Part shown: positions 29,288 through 38,601 of the stretch, piece after piece
Numbering within the stretch: position 1 is the first letter of the stretch
Layout: each line of letters begins with the position of its first letter
Assembly (NCBI GenBank): GCA_963706875.1
Contig: CAVPNW010000015.1
Coordinates: 1-64,000 of the forward strand
Direction: 5' to 3'
Source of the DNA: Prado023 sp963706875
GTDB lineage: Bacteria; Actinomycetota; Actinomycetes; S36-B12; CAIYMF01
Length of the DNA stretch: 64,000 bases
Notes under the pieces: generated by a model
The model's input: the letters and a program-made list of their open reading frames with translations, nothing else
Database searches by the model: none
What the model was told of the DNA's origin: nothing
Position numbers and translations under genes: made by a program

Positions 29288-30725
29288 TCATTCCCCGTTC
29301 ACTCGAGGCGTCGGGGTGCCCGACATCGGCGTCAGGCCCTCCCCCACCGCTCCGGGCCACACGGGTGGGGCGTCCGGATCCCTGCGCAGCCGGTTGCGGG
29401 CGACCACCTGCTGGGCCGAGGTCGTGCGCTCCGAGCGGTTGCGCCCGACGAAGCTCACCGACCAGTTCACCAGCGTCGTCAGGCGGCTCTTGAACCCCAC
29501 GATGTACATCAGGTGCACGACCAGCCAGAGCACCCACGCAATGAACCCCGCTGTCCTTATCCGACCCACACTGGCTACGGCGCTGAACCGCGTGATGGTC
29601 GCCATGCTTCCCTTGTCGTGGTACTCGAAGGGGCCAGGTTCCGGCTTGCCCTGGATCCGCGACCGGATGGTCGAGGCGGCATGCCGCCCGCCCTGGATCG
29701 CGACCTGCGCCACCCCGGGGAGGTTGTCCAGGGCGATCATGTCGCCGACGATGAACACCTCGGGGTGCCCCGGGAGGGTCAGGTTCGGTTCGACGAGGAC
29801 CCGCCCGGCCCGGTCGACCTCGGCACCCGAGCGCTCGGCCAGCAGGGCGCCGAGCGGCGAGGCGGACACCCCGGCGGCCCAGACCTTGCACGCGGCCGGG
29901 ATGAACGTCCGCCCACCATCGGCGGTCTCGTAGGTGACGCCATCGGCGTCCATACCCACGACCTTCGCGTTGAGCAGCACCTCGACGCCCACGTCGGTGA
30001 GGATCCGCTCGGCCTCCGCCGACAGCCTCGGGCCGAACGGGCGCCAGGACGGCGGGGGCGGCATCCAGCAGCACGATCCGGGCCGAGGTCGTGTCGATCC
30101 GGCGGAAGTCCCGCTTGAGCGCCCGGTTGCAGAGCTCGGAGATCTGGCCGGCCATCTCCACACCCGTGGGGCCGGCCCCGATGACCACGAACGTCAGGAA
30201 GCGCCGGACCTCCTGGGGGTCGGTGGCCCGCTCGGCGAGCTCGAACGATCCGAAGATGCGGCCCCGGAGCTCGAGCGCGTCGTCGATGGACTTCATCCCC
30301 GGCGCGAACTCGGCGAACTGGTCGTTGCCGAAGTAGGACTGGCCGGCGCCTGCCGCGACGATCAGGCTGTCGTACGGGGTGACCAGCGGCCCGGGGGCAG
30401 CCTGTGAGGTGACGGTGCGTGCCTCGAGATCGATGTCGGTGACCTCGCCCAGAAGCACGGTGGCGTTCTTCTGCCGCCGCAGGATCTCACGGGTCGCGGG
30501 GGCGATCTCACCCATGGACAGGATCCCCGTGGCCACCTGGTAGAGCAACGGCTGGAACAGGTGGGTCGTGGTGCGCGAGATCAGGGTCACGTCGCATTCG
30601 GCGCGCTTGAGCTTCTGGGTGGCGAAGAGCCCACCGAATCCCGAGCCGATGACCACGACGCGATGCCGGTCGCCGGGGGACGAGTCGTGGCGCGGCTCGC
30701 TCGGGAGGGTCTCGTTCTCGGGCAT
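29288..30725 (-). CDS. ndh: Type II NADH dehydrogenase, one frameshift
   Basis: About 478 residues. The FAD motif is VVVIGSGFGGLFATQKL at the N-terminus, followed by LFQPLLYQVATGILSMGEIA, typical of NDH-2. The NADH-binding motif is VVIGAGPTGVEMAGQISEL. The C-terminal half (VFIVGDMIALDN, VAQVAIQGGRHAA, then hydrophobic FIAWVLWLVVHLMYIVGF) would anchor it at the membrane. An indel near 30050 splits it in two frames. It passes electrons from NADH to quinone without proton pumping. Its stop is 81 bp upstream of the SulP gene. Confidence 0.85.
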
Positions 30726-30804
30726 GCGATGAGGATAGCCTCGCCTGCGCCACCCGTCGCCGGATCGACCTCAGGATCCGGGCATCGGCCGACTGCGCCC
30801 CGGG

Positions 30805-31332
30805 TCAGCCCTCCTTGGCCACCGTCATCAGCAGGGTGGCACCCTCGTCCTCCTGCCCCACCATGGCCGTCACCGCGTACCCGTTGCCGGAGTAGGTGCC
30901 CATCGCGCCCTCGCCGGAGGTGAACTCCCCCTCGAGGGTGAAGCCCGCGGACTCCAGGTTCGACTTGACCTCAGCAGCGAGGTCCTCCGTCGACTTGTCC
31001 GCGTAGGTCAGCGACGCCGTCCATCCCTGGTCCTCTCCGGTGAGGGCGAGCGCAGAGGTGACCGTTCCACCCTCGGGCACCTGGATCTCCGACGGCCAGC
31101 CCTCGGGGAGCTCGCCGCCACCTTCTCCGGTGATCGTCATCGACCCTTCGCTGGACTCGATCTTGATCGTGCCCTCGTCGCTGTCGGGGTCGACGTCGAC
31201 CTTGACGGTTCCGTCGTCGGTGACGATGGTCGCATCCCCATCCCCACCACCGCACCCCGCGAGCCCGAATCCGAGGAAGGCCAACGCCACCGCCGCCGAT
31301 GTTGTCGCAGCCCTGCCGCGCCTGCCGCTCAT
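30805..31332 (-). CDS. Putative lipoprotein
   Basis: A 175-residue exported protein with a signal peptide and lipobox FGLAGCGGG. The mature part starts with short acidic repeats (IVTDDGTVKVDVDPDSDEG) and then forms a beta/alpha domain (WTASLTYADKSTEDLAAEVK, GYAVTAMVGQEDEGATLLMT). It is probably anchored on the outer face of the membrane. Its role is unknown. Confidence 0.75.
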   Translation of the reverse strand: MSGRRGRAATTSAAVALAFLGFGLAGCGGGDGDATIVTDDGTVKVDVDPDSDEGTIKIESSEGSMTITGEGGGELPEGWPSEIQVPEGGTVTSALALTGEDQGWTASLTYADKSTEDLAAEVKSNLESAGFTLEGEFTSGEGAMGTYSGNGYAVTAMVGQEDEGATLLMTVAKEG

Positions 31333-31469
31333 CGCTACTCCTCACCTGCGAACCCGCCGTCGGGACGCTTGGGTCCCGCCATTCCGAGTTGTCCTCCACG
31401 TTACTCCGCGACGACTCGACCCGACAGGCCCCGGGTCGGCCTTCATGGTCGGGCAGACGACCGCGCCAA

Positions 31470-32408
31470 CTAGCTCGCCTGGAGCTCCTCGATCTCGTCG
31501 CTGGTCTTGCGGTGCTCGATCCGGTGGGCGATCCGGTCGATGACCAGCACCAGCACCAGGCCGAAGAGGGCCAGCCCGATGGTCACCGCGACAGCCTCGT
31601 CCGGAGCCCCGAGTGCCACGCTCTCCGCGCCGTCGGGCCAGGGCCACAGCACCCGCAGCGACCCGAGCATCAGGCCGATCATCACGGCCATGACGGTGTC
31701 GTAGTGCTCGTTGAGGGCCCAGTGCAGCAACTGGCTGAACAGCGCGAGCCCGACGACGCACCCCAGAACGAACACCCCGACAGTCAGGAAGTCGCGCTCG
31801 TTGACCGCCGAGAGGACCGCGGAGTACATGCCCATCACGACCAGCAGGAACGACCCGCTGATGCCGGGCAGGATCATCGCGCAGATGGCGATCGCCCCGG
31901 ACAGGAAGAACGCCCACAGCGGGATGTCCCCGGAAACCCCCTCCTCGGAGGACCCGGAGGTGAAGCCCAGTGCGATGAAGAAGGCCACACCCGCCCCGAG
32001 GATCAGGGCCCACTCACGCAGGTCGCGACGGGTCAGCAGTCCGGTGGCCACCACGGTGGACCCGGCCACGAGTCCCAGGAACAGCCCCGACATCTGGACC
32101 GGGTGCACCTCGAGCTGGTGCTCGATCGCCCCGGCCAGGAGCAGGACCGCGGTGAGGATGCCCAGCAGCAGCGGGATCAGGAACATCCAGTCCACCTGCC
32201 GCAGCAGCGCAACGCCCCCGCGGACGTCGAGCTTCAGGAAGTGCCCGAGGGCCGAGGACCCGGTGCGGATCGCCGTGATGAGCCGGTGGTAGATGGCCAG
32301 GACCAGCGCGACCGTGCCCCCCGACACCCCGGGTACGACGTCGGCGCTGCCCATGGCCATGCCGCGCAGGAAGTGCGCGGGGACCTCACGCAGGGGGGCC
32401 TGGGCCAT
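31470..32408 (-). CDS. DUF368 membrane protein, likely undecaprenyl-phosphate translocase
   Basis: A 312-residue polytopic protein. The DUF368 hallmark is repeated twice: GMAMGSADVVPGVSGGTVAL near the N-terminus and AMILPGISGSFLLVVMGMY in the middle. DUF368 members (PopT) have been shown to help recycle undecaprenyl phosphate, the cell-wall lipid carrier, across the membrane. The assignment here is by family. ATG 32408 overlaps the stop of the SDR gene (TGATG), so the two are translationally coupled. Confidence 0.8.
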   Translation of the reverse strand: MAQAPLREVPAHFLRGMAMGSADVVPGVSGGTVALVLAIYHRLITAIRTGSSALGHFLKLDVRGGVALLRQVDWMFLIPLLLGILTAVLLLAGAIEHQLEVHPVQMSGLFLGLVAGSTVVATGLLTRRDLREWALILGAGVAFFIALGFTSGSSEEGVSGDIPLWAFFLSGAIAICAMILPGISGSFLLVVMGMYSAVLSAVNERDFLTVGVFVLGCVVGLALFSQLLHWALNEHYDTVMAVMIGLMLGSLRVLWPWPDGAESVALGAPDEAVAVTIGLALFGLVLVLVIDRIAHRIEHRKTSDEIEELQAS

Positions 32409-33080
32409 CAGTCCCTCCCGTCGTAGAGGCGCTCGACATCCGCGTCGGGCTCCTGCGCGAACGCCCAGAACGCCTCGGCGATCCGGTCGGGATCGAAGCG
32501 GCCACCCGGTCGGATGAAGCCCTTGATCGTCAGCATCCGCAGCGCCACGCCCTGGGGGGCCAGCTCCTGGGCCAGGGCGAACCCGGCGGCCCGCATGGCG
32601 GCCTTGCCCAGCGCGAGGACGCCGTAGTCGCCCGCTCGGGCTCAGGGCCACACCTCCGCCGGTCCAGGTCACCCGGCCGCGCGTGGCCACGAGGCCCGGC
32701 AGGGCCGCCTGGACGGCCACGACCGCAGCCAGGGCGTTGACCTCGACGCTCGAGCGCAACGTGTCGAGGTCGGCAGCGAGCAACCCACCGGCGTTCATCG
32801 ACGCGTTGTGGTGCAGCAGGGAGATCTCCCGCCAGTCGCTGGCCCGACGGACGGCGTCCCCGACGGCCTCGAGGTCGCTGACGTCGAGCAGCTCCGCGCG
32901 CACGGTGCACCCGGTCGCGCGCACCTCGTCGGCCACCGGCTCCAGGCTGCCCGCAGTCCGTGCGACGAGGGTGAGGTCGTAGCCGGCCGCAGCGAATGTC
33001 CGGGCGAGGCTGGCCCCGAGGCCGGGGCCCACGCCCACGAGCAGTGCGTGCGGGGCCCGGCTGGCGTCTTCAGTTCCCAT
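32408..33080 (-). CDS. SDR-like oxidoreductase, one frameshift
   Basis: About 223 residues after correction. The N-terminal cofactor loop is ALLVGVGPGLGASLARTFAA, a variant glycine motif in the atypical SDRs. LLHHNASMNAGGLL replaces the usual NNAG. The frame changes near 32640; the C-terminus is MRAAGFALAQELAPQGVAL, then IKGFIRPGGRFDPDRIAEAF. The catalytic Tyr-Lys pair falls in the damaged region and cannot be read securely. It is coupled to the DUF368 gene. Confidence 0.65.
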
Positions 33081-33154
33081 GGCCCCGAGCCTAGGGTCGA
33101 GCCGCGGGGCGCGCCCAGCCCGACACCCGACGGTGACCGGAGTTGGATGACCCC

Positions 33155-34177
33155 ATGCAGAACTCGACCCCTGGCCCAGCCACGCTCCCCGGTGTCCTGA
33201 TCGGGCACGACACCGACGATCGGCGCCCCACGGGGGTCACGGTCGTGCTGCTGCCCGAGGGGACGACTGCGGGGGTGGACGTGCGTGGCGCGGCTCCCGG
33301 CACCCGGGAGACCGACCTGCTGGACCCGGTCAACACCGTGCAGGGGGTGCATGCGATCGCCCTGTGCGGCGGCAGCGCGTTCGGGCTCGACGCCGCGGGC
33401 GGGGTGATGAGCTGGCTGGAGTCCCAGGGTCGCGGGATCGAGGTGGGACCGGTGCGCGTGCCGCTCGTGCCGGCTGCGGTGATCTTCGACCTCGGCGTCG
33501 GCGACCCCACGATCCGCCCGGATGCCGGGTGCGGCGCCCGGGCATGTAGCACGGCGGTTCCGGTGGCCGAGGCCTCCGAGGGCAGCGTCGGGGCCGGCGC
33601 CGGGGCATCGGTGGGCAAGCTCCTCGGCCCGGATCGGGCCATGCGCGGCGGGGTGGGGATCGCCACCCTCCGGGCGCACGGGATCACCATGTCCGCGGTC
33701 GTGGTGGTCAACGCGGTGGGCGATGTCGTGGATCCCGCGACGGGCGCGGTCCTTGCGGGGGCGAGGGTGTCCCCGGACTCGCTGGAACAGGCGGGTGCAG
33801 TCGGCCAGATCCTCGCCGGCGACCAGGGCGACGGCCCGGGAGCGGCGGCCAGCACGACGATCGGGGTCGTGATCACCGACGCGCGATTGGCCAAGTCCCA
33901 GGCCACTCGCCTGGCCCAGGTCGCCCACGACGGCCTGGCTCGCACGATCCGCCCGGTGCACACCCCGATGGACGGAGACACCCTCTTCGCGGCAGCCACC
34001 GGAACCGTCGACCCCAGGGCGCAGGAGGCGCTGCCGGCCGACGGGCTTGCCGTGCTCCTGTCGGTGATGGCGACCGACGTCACCGCGCAGGCGGTCCTGC
34101 GCGCGATCCGCGCCGCCGACGGGCTGCGCCTCGAGGACCTGTGGCTCCCGTCGTGGCGGGACCGCCACGAGGGCTGA
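33155..34177 (+). CDS. P1-family peptidase (DmpA/ornithine acetyltransferase fold)
   Basis: A 340-residue Ntn-like hydrolase. Conserved blocks are VRGAAPGTRETDLLDP, ALCGGSAFGLDAAGGVM and TIRPDAGCGARACS. The central SVGAGAGASVGK is followed by GGVGIATLR. The segment PVHTPMDGDTLFAAATG carries the conserved T/D and S/T region. The family cleaves N-terminal residues or beta-peptides after self-processing. ATG 33155 was preferred to a TTG four codons upstream, since GGAG is better spaced to it. Confidence 0.8.
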   Translation: MQNSTPGPATLPGVLIGHDTDDRRPTGVTVVLLPEGTTAGVDVRGAAPGTRETDLLDPVNTVQGVHAIALCGGSAFGLDAAGGVMSWLESQGRGIEVGPVRVPLVPAAVIFDLGVGDPTIRPDAGCGARACSTAVPVAEASEGSVGAGAGASVGKLLGPDRAMRGGVGIATLRAHGITMSAVVVVNAVGDVVDPATGAVLAGARVSPDSLEQAGAVGQILAGDQGDGPGAAASTTIGVVITDARLAKSQATRLAQVAHDGLARTIRPVHTPMDGDTLFAAATGTVDPRAQEALPADGLAVLLSVMATDVTAQAVLRAIRAADGLRLEDLWLPSWRDRHEG

Positions 34178-34325
34178 GTGATCGGCCAGCCGGATCACGT
34201 CGGGTTCGAGCAGATCACGTTCGTCGAGACCCGACCGGATCAGCCGACAGGCCCAGAGAACCCGACACGATCCTGGGCCTCCATTGGTGACGGTTGTGGC
34301 GAAGTCGGGCCACGCCGCTTCTGGG

Positions 34326-34643
34326 TCAGTCCTTGTGGAACCAGGCGGGCGGGCCGCTGACGAACCCGGCGAGGGCCGCACCGAGCGCCGCACCGACCGC
34401 CGTCGAGGCGGTGCTCACGTAGGGCAGGAAGGTCAGCACGGTCCCCACGACCCCGCCGGCCAGCAGCCCCCCAACCGCGCTGGCTCCCGTCCATGCGACC
34501 CGGCCGGAACCCCCGGAGGGCTTCGCCGCCGGCTCGATCGCCTTGTTCTGTGCCGGCGCCGGGAGCGCCGCACCCTGACCGGAGCCGGCGTTCATCGCGT
34601 CGATCTCGCGGAGCAACCTGTCGATGTCATCGGGCTGGCTCAT
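34326..34643 (-). CDS. Small membrane protein
   Basis: A 105-residue protein. The N-terminal half is polar (MSQPDDIDRLLREIDAMNAG) with an Ala/Pro linker. Residues 55-95 form a glycine/alanine-rich membrane hairpin (AVGGLLAGGVVGTVLTFLPY, then AVGAALGAALAGFVSG), ending PAWFHKD. I know no family. The 148 bp between it and the P1 peptidase hold no gene. Confidence 0.6.
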   Translation of the reverse strand: MSQPDDIDRLLREIDAMNAGSGQGAALPAPAQNKAIEPAAKPSGGSGRVAWTGASAVGGLLAGGVVGTVLTFLPYVSTASTAVGAALGAALAGFVSGPPAWFHKD

Positions 34644-34746
34644 GGCTCCATCGTTCCACGGCGACCGGCGCGGCGCGCGGCCATGCCACCAACCCGCGGC
34701 GGTCGCCCCGGATGCGCGCCACGACCACCTGCCGCACCCTTGACCC

Positions 34747-35646
34747 ATGGCATCGAGCACCCTCCTGGCCCCTCTGGCCGCGTCAGTGCGCGAGATCCTG
34801 TCCGGGCGCACCGACGGCCAGTCCGAGATCGCCCGGGCGATCGCCAGGCCCCCCGGTGCGCCTGGGTGGTTCGCCCCCGGGGATGCGATCTGGACGGTCC
34901 ATGGGTCGGTGGCGACGTTCGTCGGCGGTATCCGCAGCCTCTACCTGCAGGCCCTGCACCCGCTGGCCATGGCCGGGGTGGACCGCCACTCCACCTACCG
35001 CGAGGACCCCTTCGGTCGGTTGCAGCGCACGGGGGCGTACCTCGCGGCGACGACGTACGGCTCCGCGGAGCTGGCCCAGCAGACGGTGGACGCCGTGCGG
35101 GTCATGCACCGGCGGGTGCAGGGCACCGCCTCGGATGGTCGTCCCTACTCCGCGCAGGACCCGCGGCTGCTGGAGTGGGTGCACATCGCCCTGGTCGACT
35201 CCATGCTCTCGGCGTACCTGCACCTGGGCCGGGAGGGGACGATCGATGCCGATGCCTACGTGGCCGACATGGCGCTGGTCGGCGAGGCGATGGGCGTCGT
35301 CGACCCGCCGCGCTCGCAGGCGGAGCTCGCCGAGTGCTTCGCGGGGTTCCGCCCCGAGCTGCGGGTGGATGACCTCGTGCACCGGACCCATGCCTTCGTG
35401 ACCAACGCCCCGCTGCCGCTGGCCCTGCGACCCGGGTACCGGGTGCTGGCGCGCGCGGCGTGGGCGACGCAGCCCGAGTGGGCGCTGGAGATGCTCGGCT
35501 CGACACCCCGACTCGGCGCCCTGGATGTCGCTGCATCCGACGCCTCCCTGCGCGTCCTGCGCCTGGCGCTGGTGGCATCCCCTGCCCGGCTGGCCGGCGA
35601 GCGCCGGTTGGCCGGCGAGGCTCCCACCTCAGCCGTCGGCAGCTGA
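34747..35646 (+). CDS. MpaB-type oxygenase (DUF2236)
   Basis: A 299-residue protein. Family blocks are GDAIWTVHGSVATFVGGIRS, LYLQALHPLAMAGVDRHSTY, EDPFGRLQRTGAYLAATTYG and WVHIALVDSMLSAYLHLG. The His residues in LHPLAMAGVDRH and WVHIAL fit the haem-binding positions of the latex-clearing/MpaB superfamily. Members catalyse oxygen-dependent C-C or C-O cleavages; the substrate is unknown. The gene stands 55 bp before the enoyl-CoA reductase-like SDR, same strand, and could form a lipid-oxidation pair with it. Confidence 0.8.
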   Translation: MASSTLLAPLAASVREILSGRTDGQSEIARAIARPPGAPGWFAPGDAIWTVHGSVATFVGGIRSLYLQALHPLAMAGVDRHSTYREDPFGRLQRTGAYLAATTYGSAELAQQTVDAVRVMHRRVQGTASDGRPYSAQDPRLLEWVHIALVDSMLSAYLHLGREGTIDADAYVADMALVGEAMGVVDPPRSQAELAECFAGFRPELRVDDLVHRTHAFVTNAPLPLALRPGYRVLARAAWATQPEWALEMLGSTPRLGALDVAASDASLRVLRLALVASPARLAGERRLAGEAPTSAVGS

Positions 35647-35701
35647 GCGACACCCGCACCGCTACGATCCGGCTGAGGCATCCGGCGGCGCAGGAGGACA
35701 C

Positions 35702-36565
35702 ATGGGGTACGGGTCGATCTACCGCGAGGATCTCTTCGCCGACCAGGTCGTGGTCGTCACGGGCGCAGGCTCGGGGATCGGTCGGTGCACGGCCCACGAG
35801 CTGGCCAGCCTCGGGGCCACCGTCGCACTGGTCGGCCGGGCGCGCGACAAGCTCGAGACGGTCCGTGCCGAGATCGAGGACTCCGGGGGCACGGCCAGCA
35901 TCCACGAGTGCGACATCCGTGACGAGGCCGTGGTGAAGGCCACTGTCGCTGACGTGCTGGCCGCGCACGGACGCATCGACGGGCTGGTCAACAACGCGGG
36001 CGGGCAGTTCCCCGCGCCCCTGGCCGCGATCAGCGCCAAGGGCTGGGACGCAGTCGTGCGCACGAACCTCACCGGCGGATTCCTGGTGGCGCGAGAGTGC
36101 TACACGCAGTGGATGCTCGGCCACGGTGGCGCGATCGTCAACATCATCGCCGACATGTGGAACGGCATGCCGGGCATGGGCCACTCCGGTGCCGCCCGCG
36201 CCGGGATGCTCAACTTCACCGAGACAGCGTCCCTGGAGTGGGCGCCGGTGCGGGTCAACGCCGTGGCCCCCGGGTGGATCGCGTCCAGTGGCATGGACCA
36301 CTACCCGCCGGAGATGAAGGCCATGATCACCGGCCTGCCCAAGAGCGTGCCGTTGAACCGGTTCGGCACCGAGAGCGAGGTGTCGGCGGCGATCGTCTTC
36401 CTGCTCTCCCCGGCGGCGGCGTTCGTCTCCGGTGCGTGCCTGCGCGTCGACGGCGCCGCGCCCAACGCCAAGCGGGTCTGGCCGATGGTGGGCAGCGGAC
36501 CGAACCAGGCGTTCGAGGGCTTCCACCTGGCCGAGACCCCGAGGATCCTGAGCGACCAGGCGTAG
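35702..36565 (+). CDS. SDR of the trans-2-enoyl-CoA reductase (PECR) type
   Basis: A 287-residue SDR. The cofactor loop is VTGAGSGIGRCTA and VNNAGGQFPAPLAAIS follows. At the active site the usual Tyr-x-x-x-Lys is absent. The sequence reads MGHSGAARAGMLNFTETASL, the HSGAARAG signature of peroxisomal trans-2-enoyl-CoA reductase and its bacterial relatives. It is likely an acyl-CoA-handling reductase. AGGAGG precedes ATG 35702 closely. It lies just before the convergent second SulP gene. Confidence 0.75.
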   Translation: MGYGSIYREDLFADQVVVVTGAGSGIGRCTAHELASLGATVALVGRARDKLETVRAEIEDSGGTASIHECDIRDEAVVKATVADVLAAHGRIDGLVNNAGGQFPAPLAAISAKGWDAVVRTNLTGGFLVARECYTQWMLGHGGAIVNIIADMWNGMPGMGHSGAARAGMLNFTETASLEWAPVRVNAVAPGWIASSGMDHYPPEMKAMITGLPKSVPLNRFGTESEVSAAIVFLLSPAAAFVSGACLRVDGAAPNAKRVWPMVGSGPNQAFEGFHLAETPRILSDQA

Positions 36566-36570
36566 GCCCA

Positions 36571-38334
36571 CTAACCCGGGGTGGCCCCGGATGCCCCCTC
36601 GACGTGCTGCACCGCCAATTCGATCGTCGGGAACACATGGTCCTCGCCGATGACCTCGAGCACCCCGACCGCGCGGCTGAAGGTAAGGGCCGGGGTGTGC
36701 ACGTCGGCCAGGTAAGCCTCGATGCCCGCGGCGCGCAGCTCGACACCCAGGGCCTTCAGGACCTCGGCCGCTGTCAGGTCCAGGGAGTCCTGGGAACCGA
36801 TGTCCAGGATGACCGCGACGGGCTTGGGGTCCGCGCGTGCGACCAGCATCCGGATCCGGTCGCGGACCGTCAGGGCGTTGGCGTAGTAGAACGCTGAGTG
36901 CAGGCGCAGGATCAGGATGCCCGGCACCGCGGTGTTCTCCGGGTGCCGCGTGAGGTCCGAGTAGGCACCCGGCGAGCCGGGAACGCGCCCGACCGAGGCC
37001 ACGTACGGCCGACTGGACCGATACACGAGGAACACCAGCGACGACACCAGGCCGATGATCATGCCTTCGAGGACCCCGATGAACAGCACGCCGAGCATGG
37101 CCAGAAGACCGAACCAGAACTCGACCTTGGAATCACGGCGCAGCCGCCGCAGCTTGCGCGAGGCGATGATGTGCCAGACGGCGTGGATGATCAGCGCCGC
37201 CAGGACCGACTCGGGAAGGGTCGCGAACAGGGGCGTCAGGAACAGCAGCGTGATGACTGTCGCCACCCAGGCGACGAGGTTCGAGACCTGGGTCTGGGCG
37301 CCGGCACCCTCCTTCACCGCAGAGCCGGACATGCCGCCGGACGCGATCATCCCGCCGAACAGCGAGCTGACGACGTTGGTGGCACCGTGGGCGTTGAGCT
37401 CCTGGTCGGCGTCGACCTCGTAGCCGTGCCGGTCGGCGAACTCACGCGCCGCCCCGAGCGCCTCGCTGAAGGCCACCAGGAAGACCCCGATTGCCGGAAG
37501 GACCATCGCCACGTAGGTCCGGAACGGGACCGCGGTGAAGTCCAGCGACGGGAGCCCCTGGGGCAGGGTCCCGATCACGGCGACATCGCGATTGCCGGCG
37601 AGATCCAGCCAGTAGCTCACGAGGATCGCCCCGAACAGCGCGATGAGTCCTGCCGGGATCCTCGGGTTCACCTTGGGCAGGCCGATCAGCACGAGCAGGG
37701 CGGCCAGGCCGACGGCGAACGCGGCCCAATTGGTCTCGGGGAGCTCCTGGATGATCCCGAAGAACTTCCGGACGGTGTTGCCCTCGGGCTTCGGGACGCC
37801 GAAGAGCTTGTTCAGCTGGCCGACGGCGACGAAGACCGCCAGCCCCATCACGAATCCGTCCATCACGGGCTTGGACAGGAACTGCGTGATGAAGCCGAGC
37901 TTGAACATCCCGGCCACGAGGAACACGACGCCGGTGACGAGGACGAAGGCCGCTGCGTGGGCCTGGTAGGTCTGGTCGTCGGTGGCGCCGTCCACGACCG
38001 TGGCGGTGATCACGGCAGCCGCCACGGACGAGGCGAGCAGGGCGGAGGTGGCTGACGTCGGACCCACCGACAGGTGTCGCGAGGTTCCCATCAGCGCGTA
38101 GATGAGCAGGGAGACGACCAGCGTGTACATGCCTGCCTGCGGGGGGAGGTCGGCGATCCCGGCGTACGCCATGCCCTGGGGCACCAACAGGCCCCACAGG
38201 GTCAACCCGGCGATGGCATCCTTGGACCACCAGCCCCGGTTGTACTGCGGGAACCACGAAAGGATCGGGGCGACGGCTGTGATCCGCGCCCGGAGTGACT
38301 GAGTCTCCTGGGTCGTGGTGCTCATGTCGGCCAT
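36571..38334 (-). CDS. Second SulP-family anion transporter with STAS domain
   Basis: A 587-residue protein. The transporter core is at 1-415, with VPQGMAYAGIADLPPQAGMY, SVGPTSATSALLAS and FLSKPVMDGFVMGL. The STAS domain at about 450-565 carries ILRLHSAFYYANALTVRDRI and VILDIGSQDSLDLTAAEVLK. It lacks the acidic tail of the SulP protein at 27.1-29.2 kb. The two are clearly paralogous but well diverged, so a recent duplication is unlikely. The substrate is not predictable. Confidence 0.85.
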   Translation of the reverse strand: MADMSTTTQETQSLRARITAVAPILSWFPQYNRGWWSKDAIAGLTLWGLLVPQGMAYAGIADLPPQAGMYTLVVSLLIYALMGTSRHLSVGPTSATSALLASSVAAAVITATVVDGATDDQTYQAHAAAFVLVTGVVFLVAGMFKLGFITQFLSKPVMDGFVMGLAVFVAVGQLNKLFGVPKPEGNTVRKFFGIIQELPETNWAAFAVGLAALLVLIGLPKVNPRIPAGLIALFGAILVSYWLDLAGNRDVAVIGTLPQGLPSLDFTAVPFRTYVAMVLPAIGVFLVAFSEALGAAREFADRHGYEVDADQELNAHGATNVVSSLFGGMIASGGMSGSAVKEGAGAQTQVSNLVAWVATVITLLFLTPLFATLPESVLAALIIHAVWHIIASRKLRRLRRDSKVEFWFGLLAMLGVLFIGVLEGMIIGLVSSLVFLVYRSSRPYVASVGRVPGSPGAYSDLTRHPENTAVPGILILRLHSAFYYANALTVRDRIRMLVARADPKPVAVILDIGSQDSLDLTAAEVLKALGVELRAAGIEAYLADVHTPALTFSRAVGVLEVIGEDHVFPTIELAVQHVEGASGATPG

Positions 38335-38553
38335 GGCTGCACCTTCCCGCGGCCCGGGTCTTGACGATCAGGTCCCCTGCCAGTCGGGCTTCCGCTGATA
38401 GGTGTTCGTGGGGCTGGTCAGCCGCGGCAGGCTGGCGGCGTCCTCGACACCTCCTCATGCCAGCAACCCGGCGCTCCCATCCTGTCGCGTCGCGCGGGGC
38501 GGATGCTGCGCGAGCAGGCTGGTCGGTTCGCGCTCCGCCGGGGGACGCGAAGA

Positions 38554-38582
38554 GCCCACACCCGCTGCTGGGCGGGGTGGGC
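38554..38582 (-). terminator. Hairpin downstream of the LURP-one gene
   Basis: GCCCACACCCGC (38554-38565) pairs with GCGGGGTGGGC (38572-38582) with one bulged A and a short loop. It lies 20 bp beyond the stop at 38602 on the minus strand. No U-run follows, as is common in high-GC actinobacteria. Confidence 0.45.
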
Positions 38583-38601
38583 CCTTGTGCGCTGTGCCGG
38601 A

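Noticed and set aside
36898..38055. Long plus-strand frame (385 residues)
   Set aside because: Antisense shadow of the second SulP gene, with His/Asp/Gln-rich noise composition; the same holds for long frames opposite 20.2-21.6 kb and 27.2-29.2 kb.
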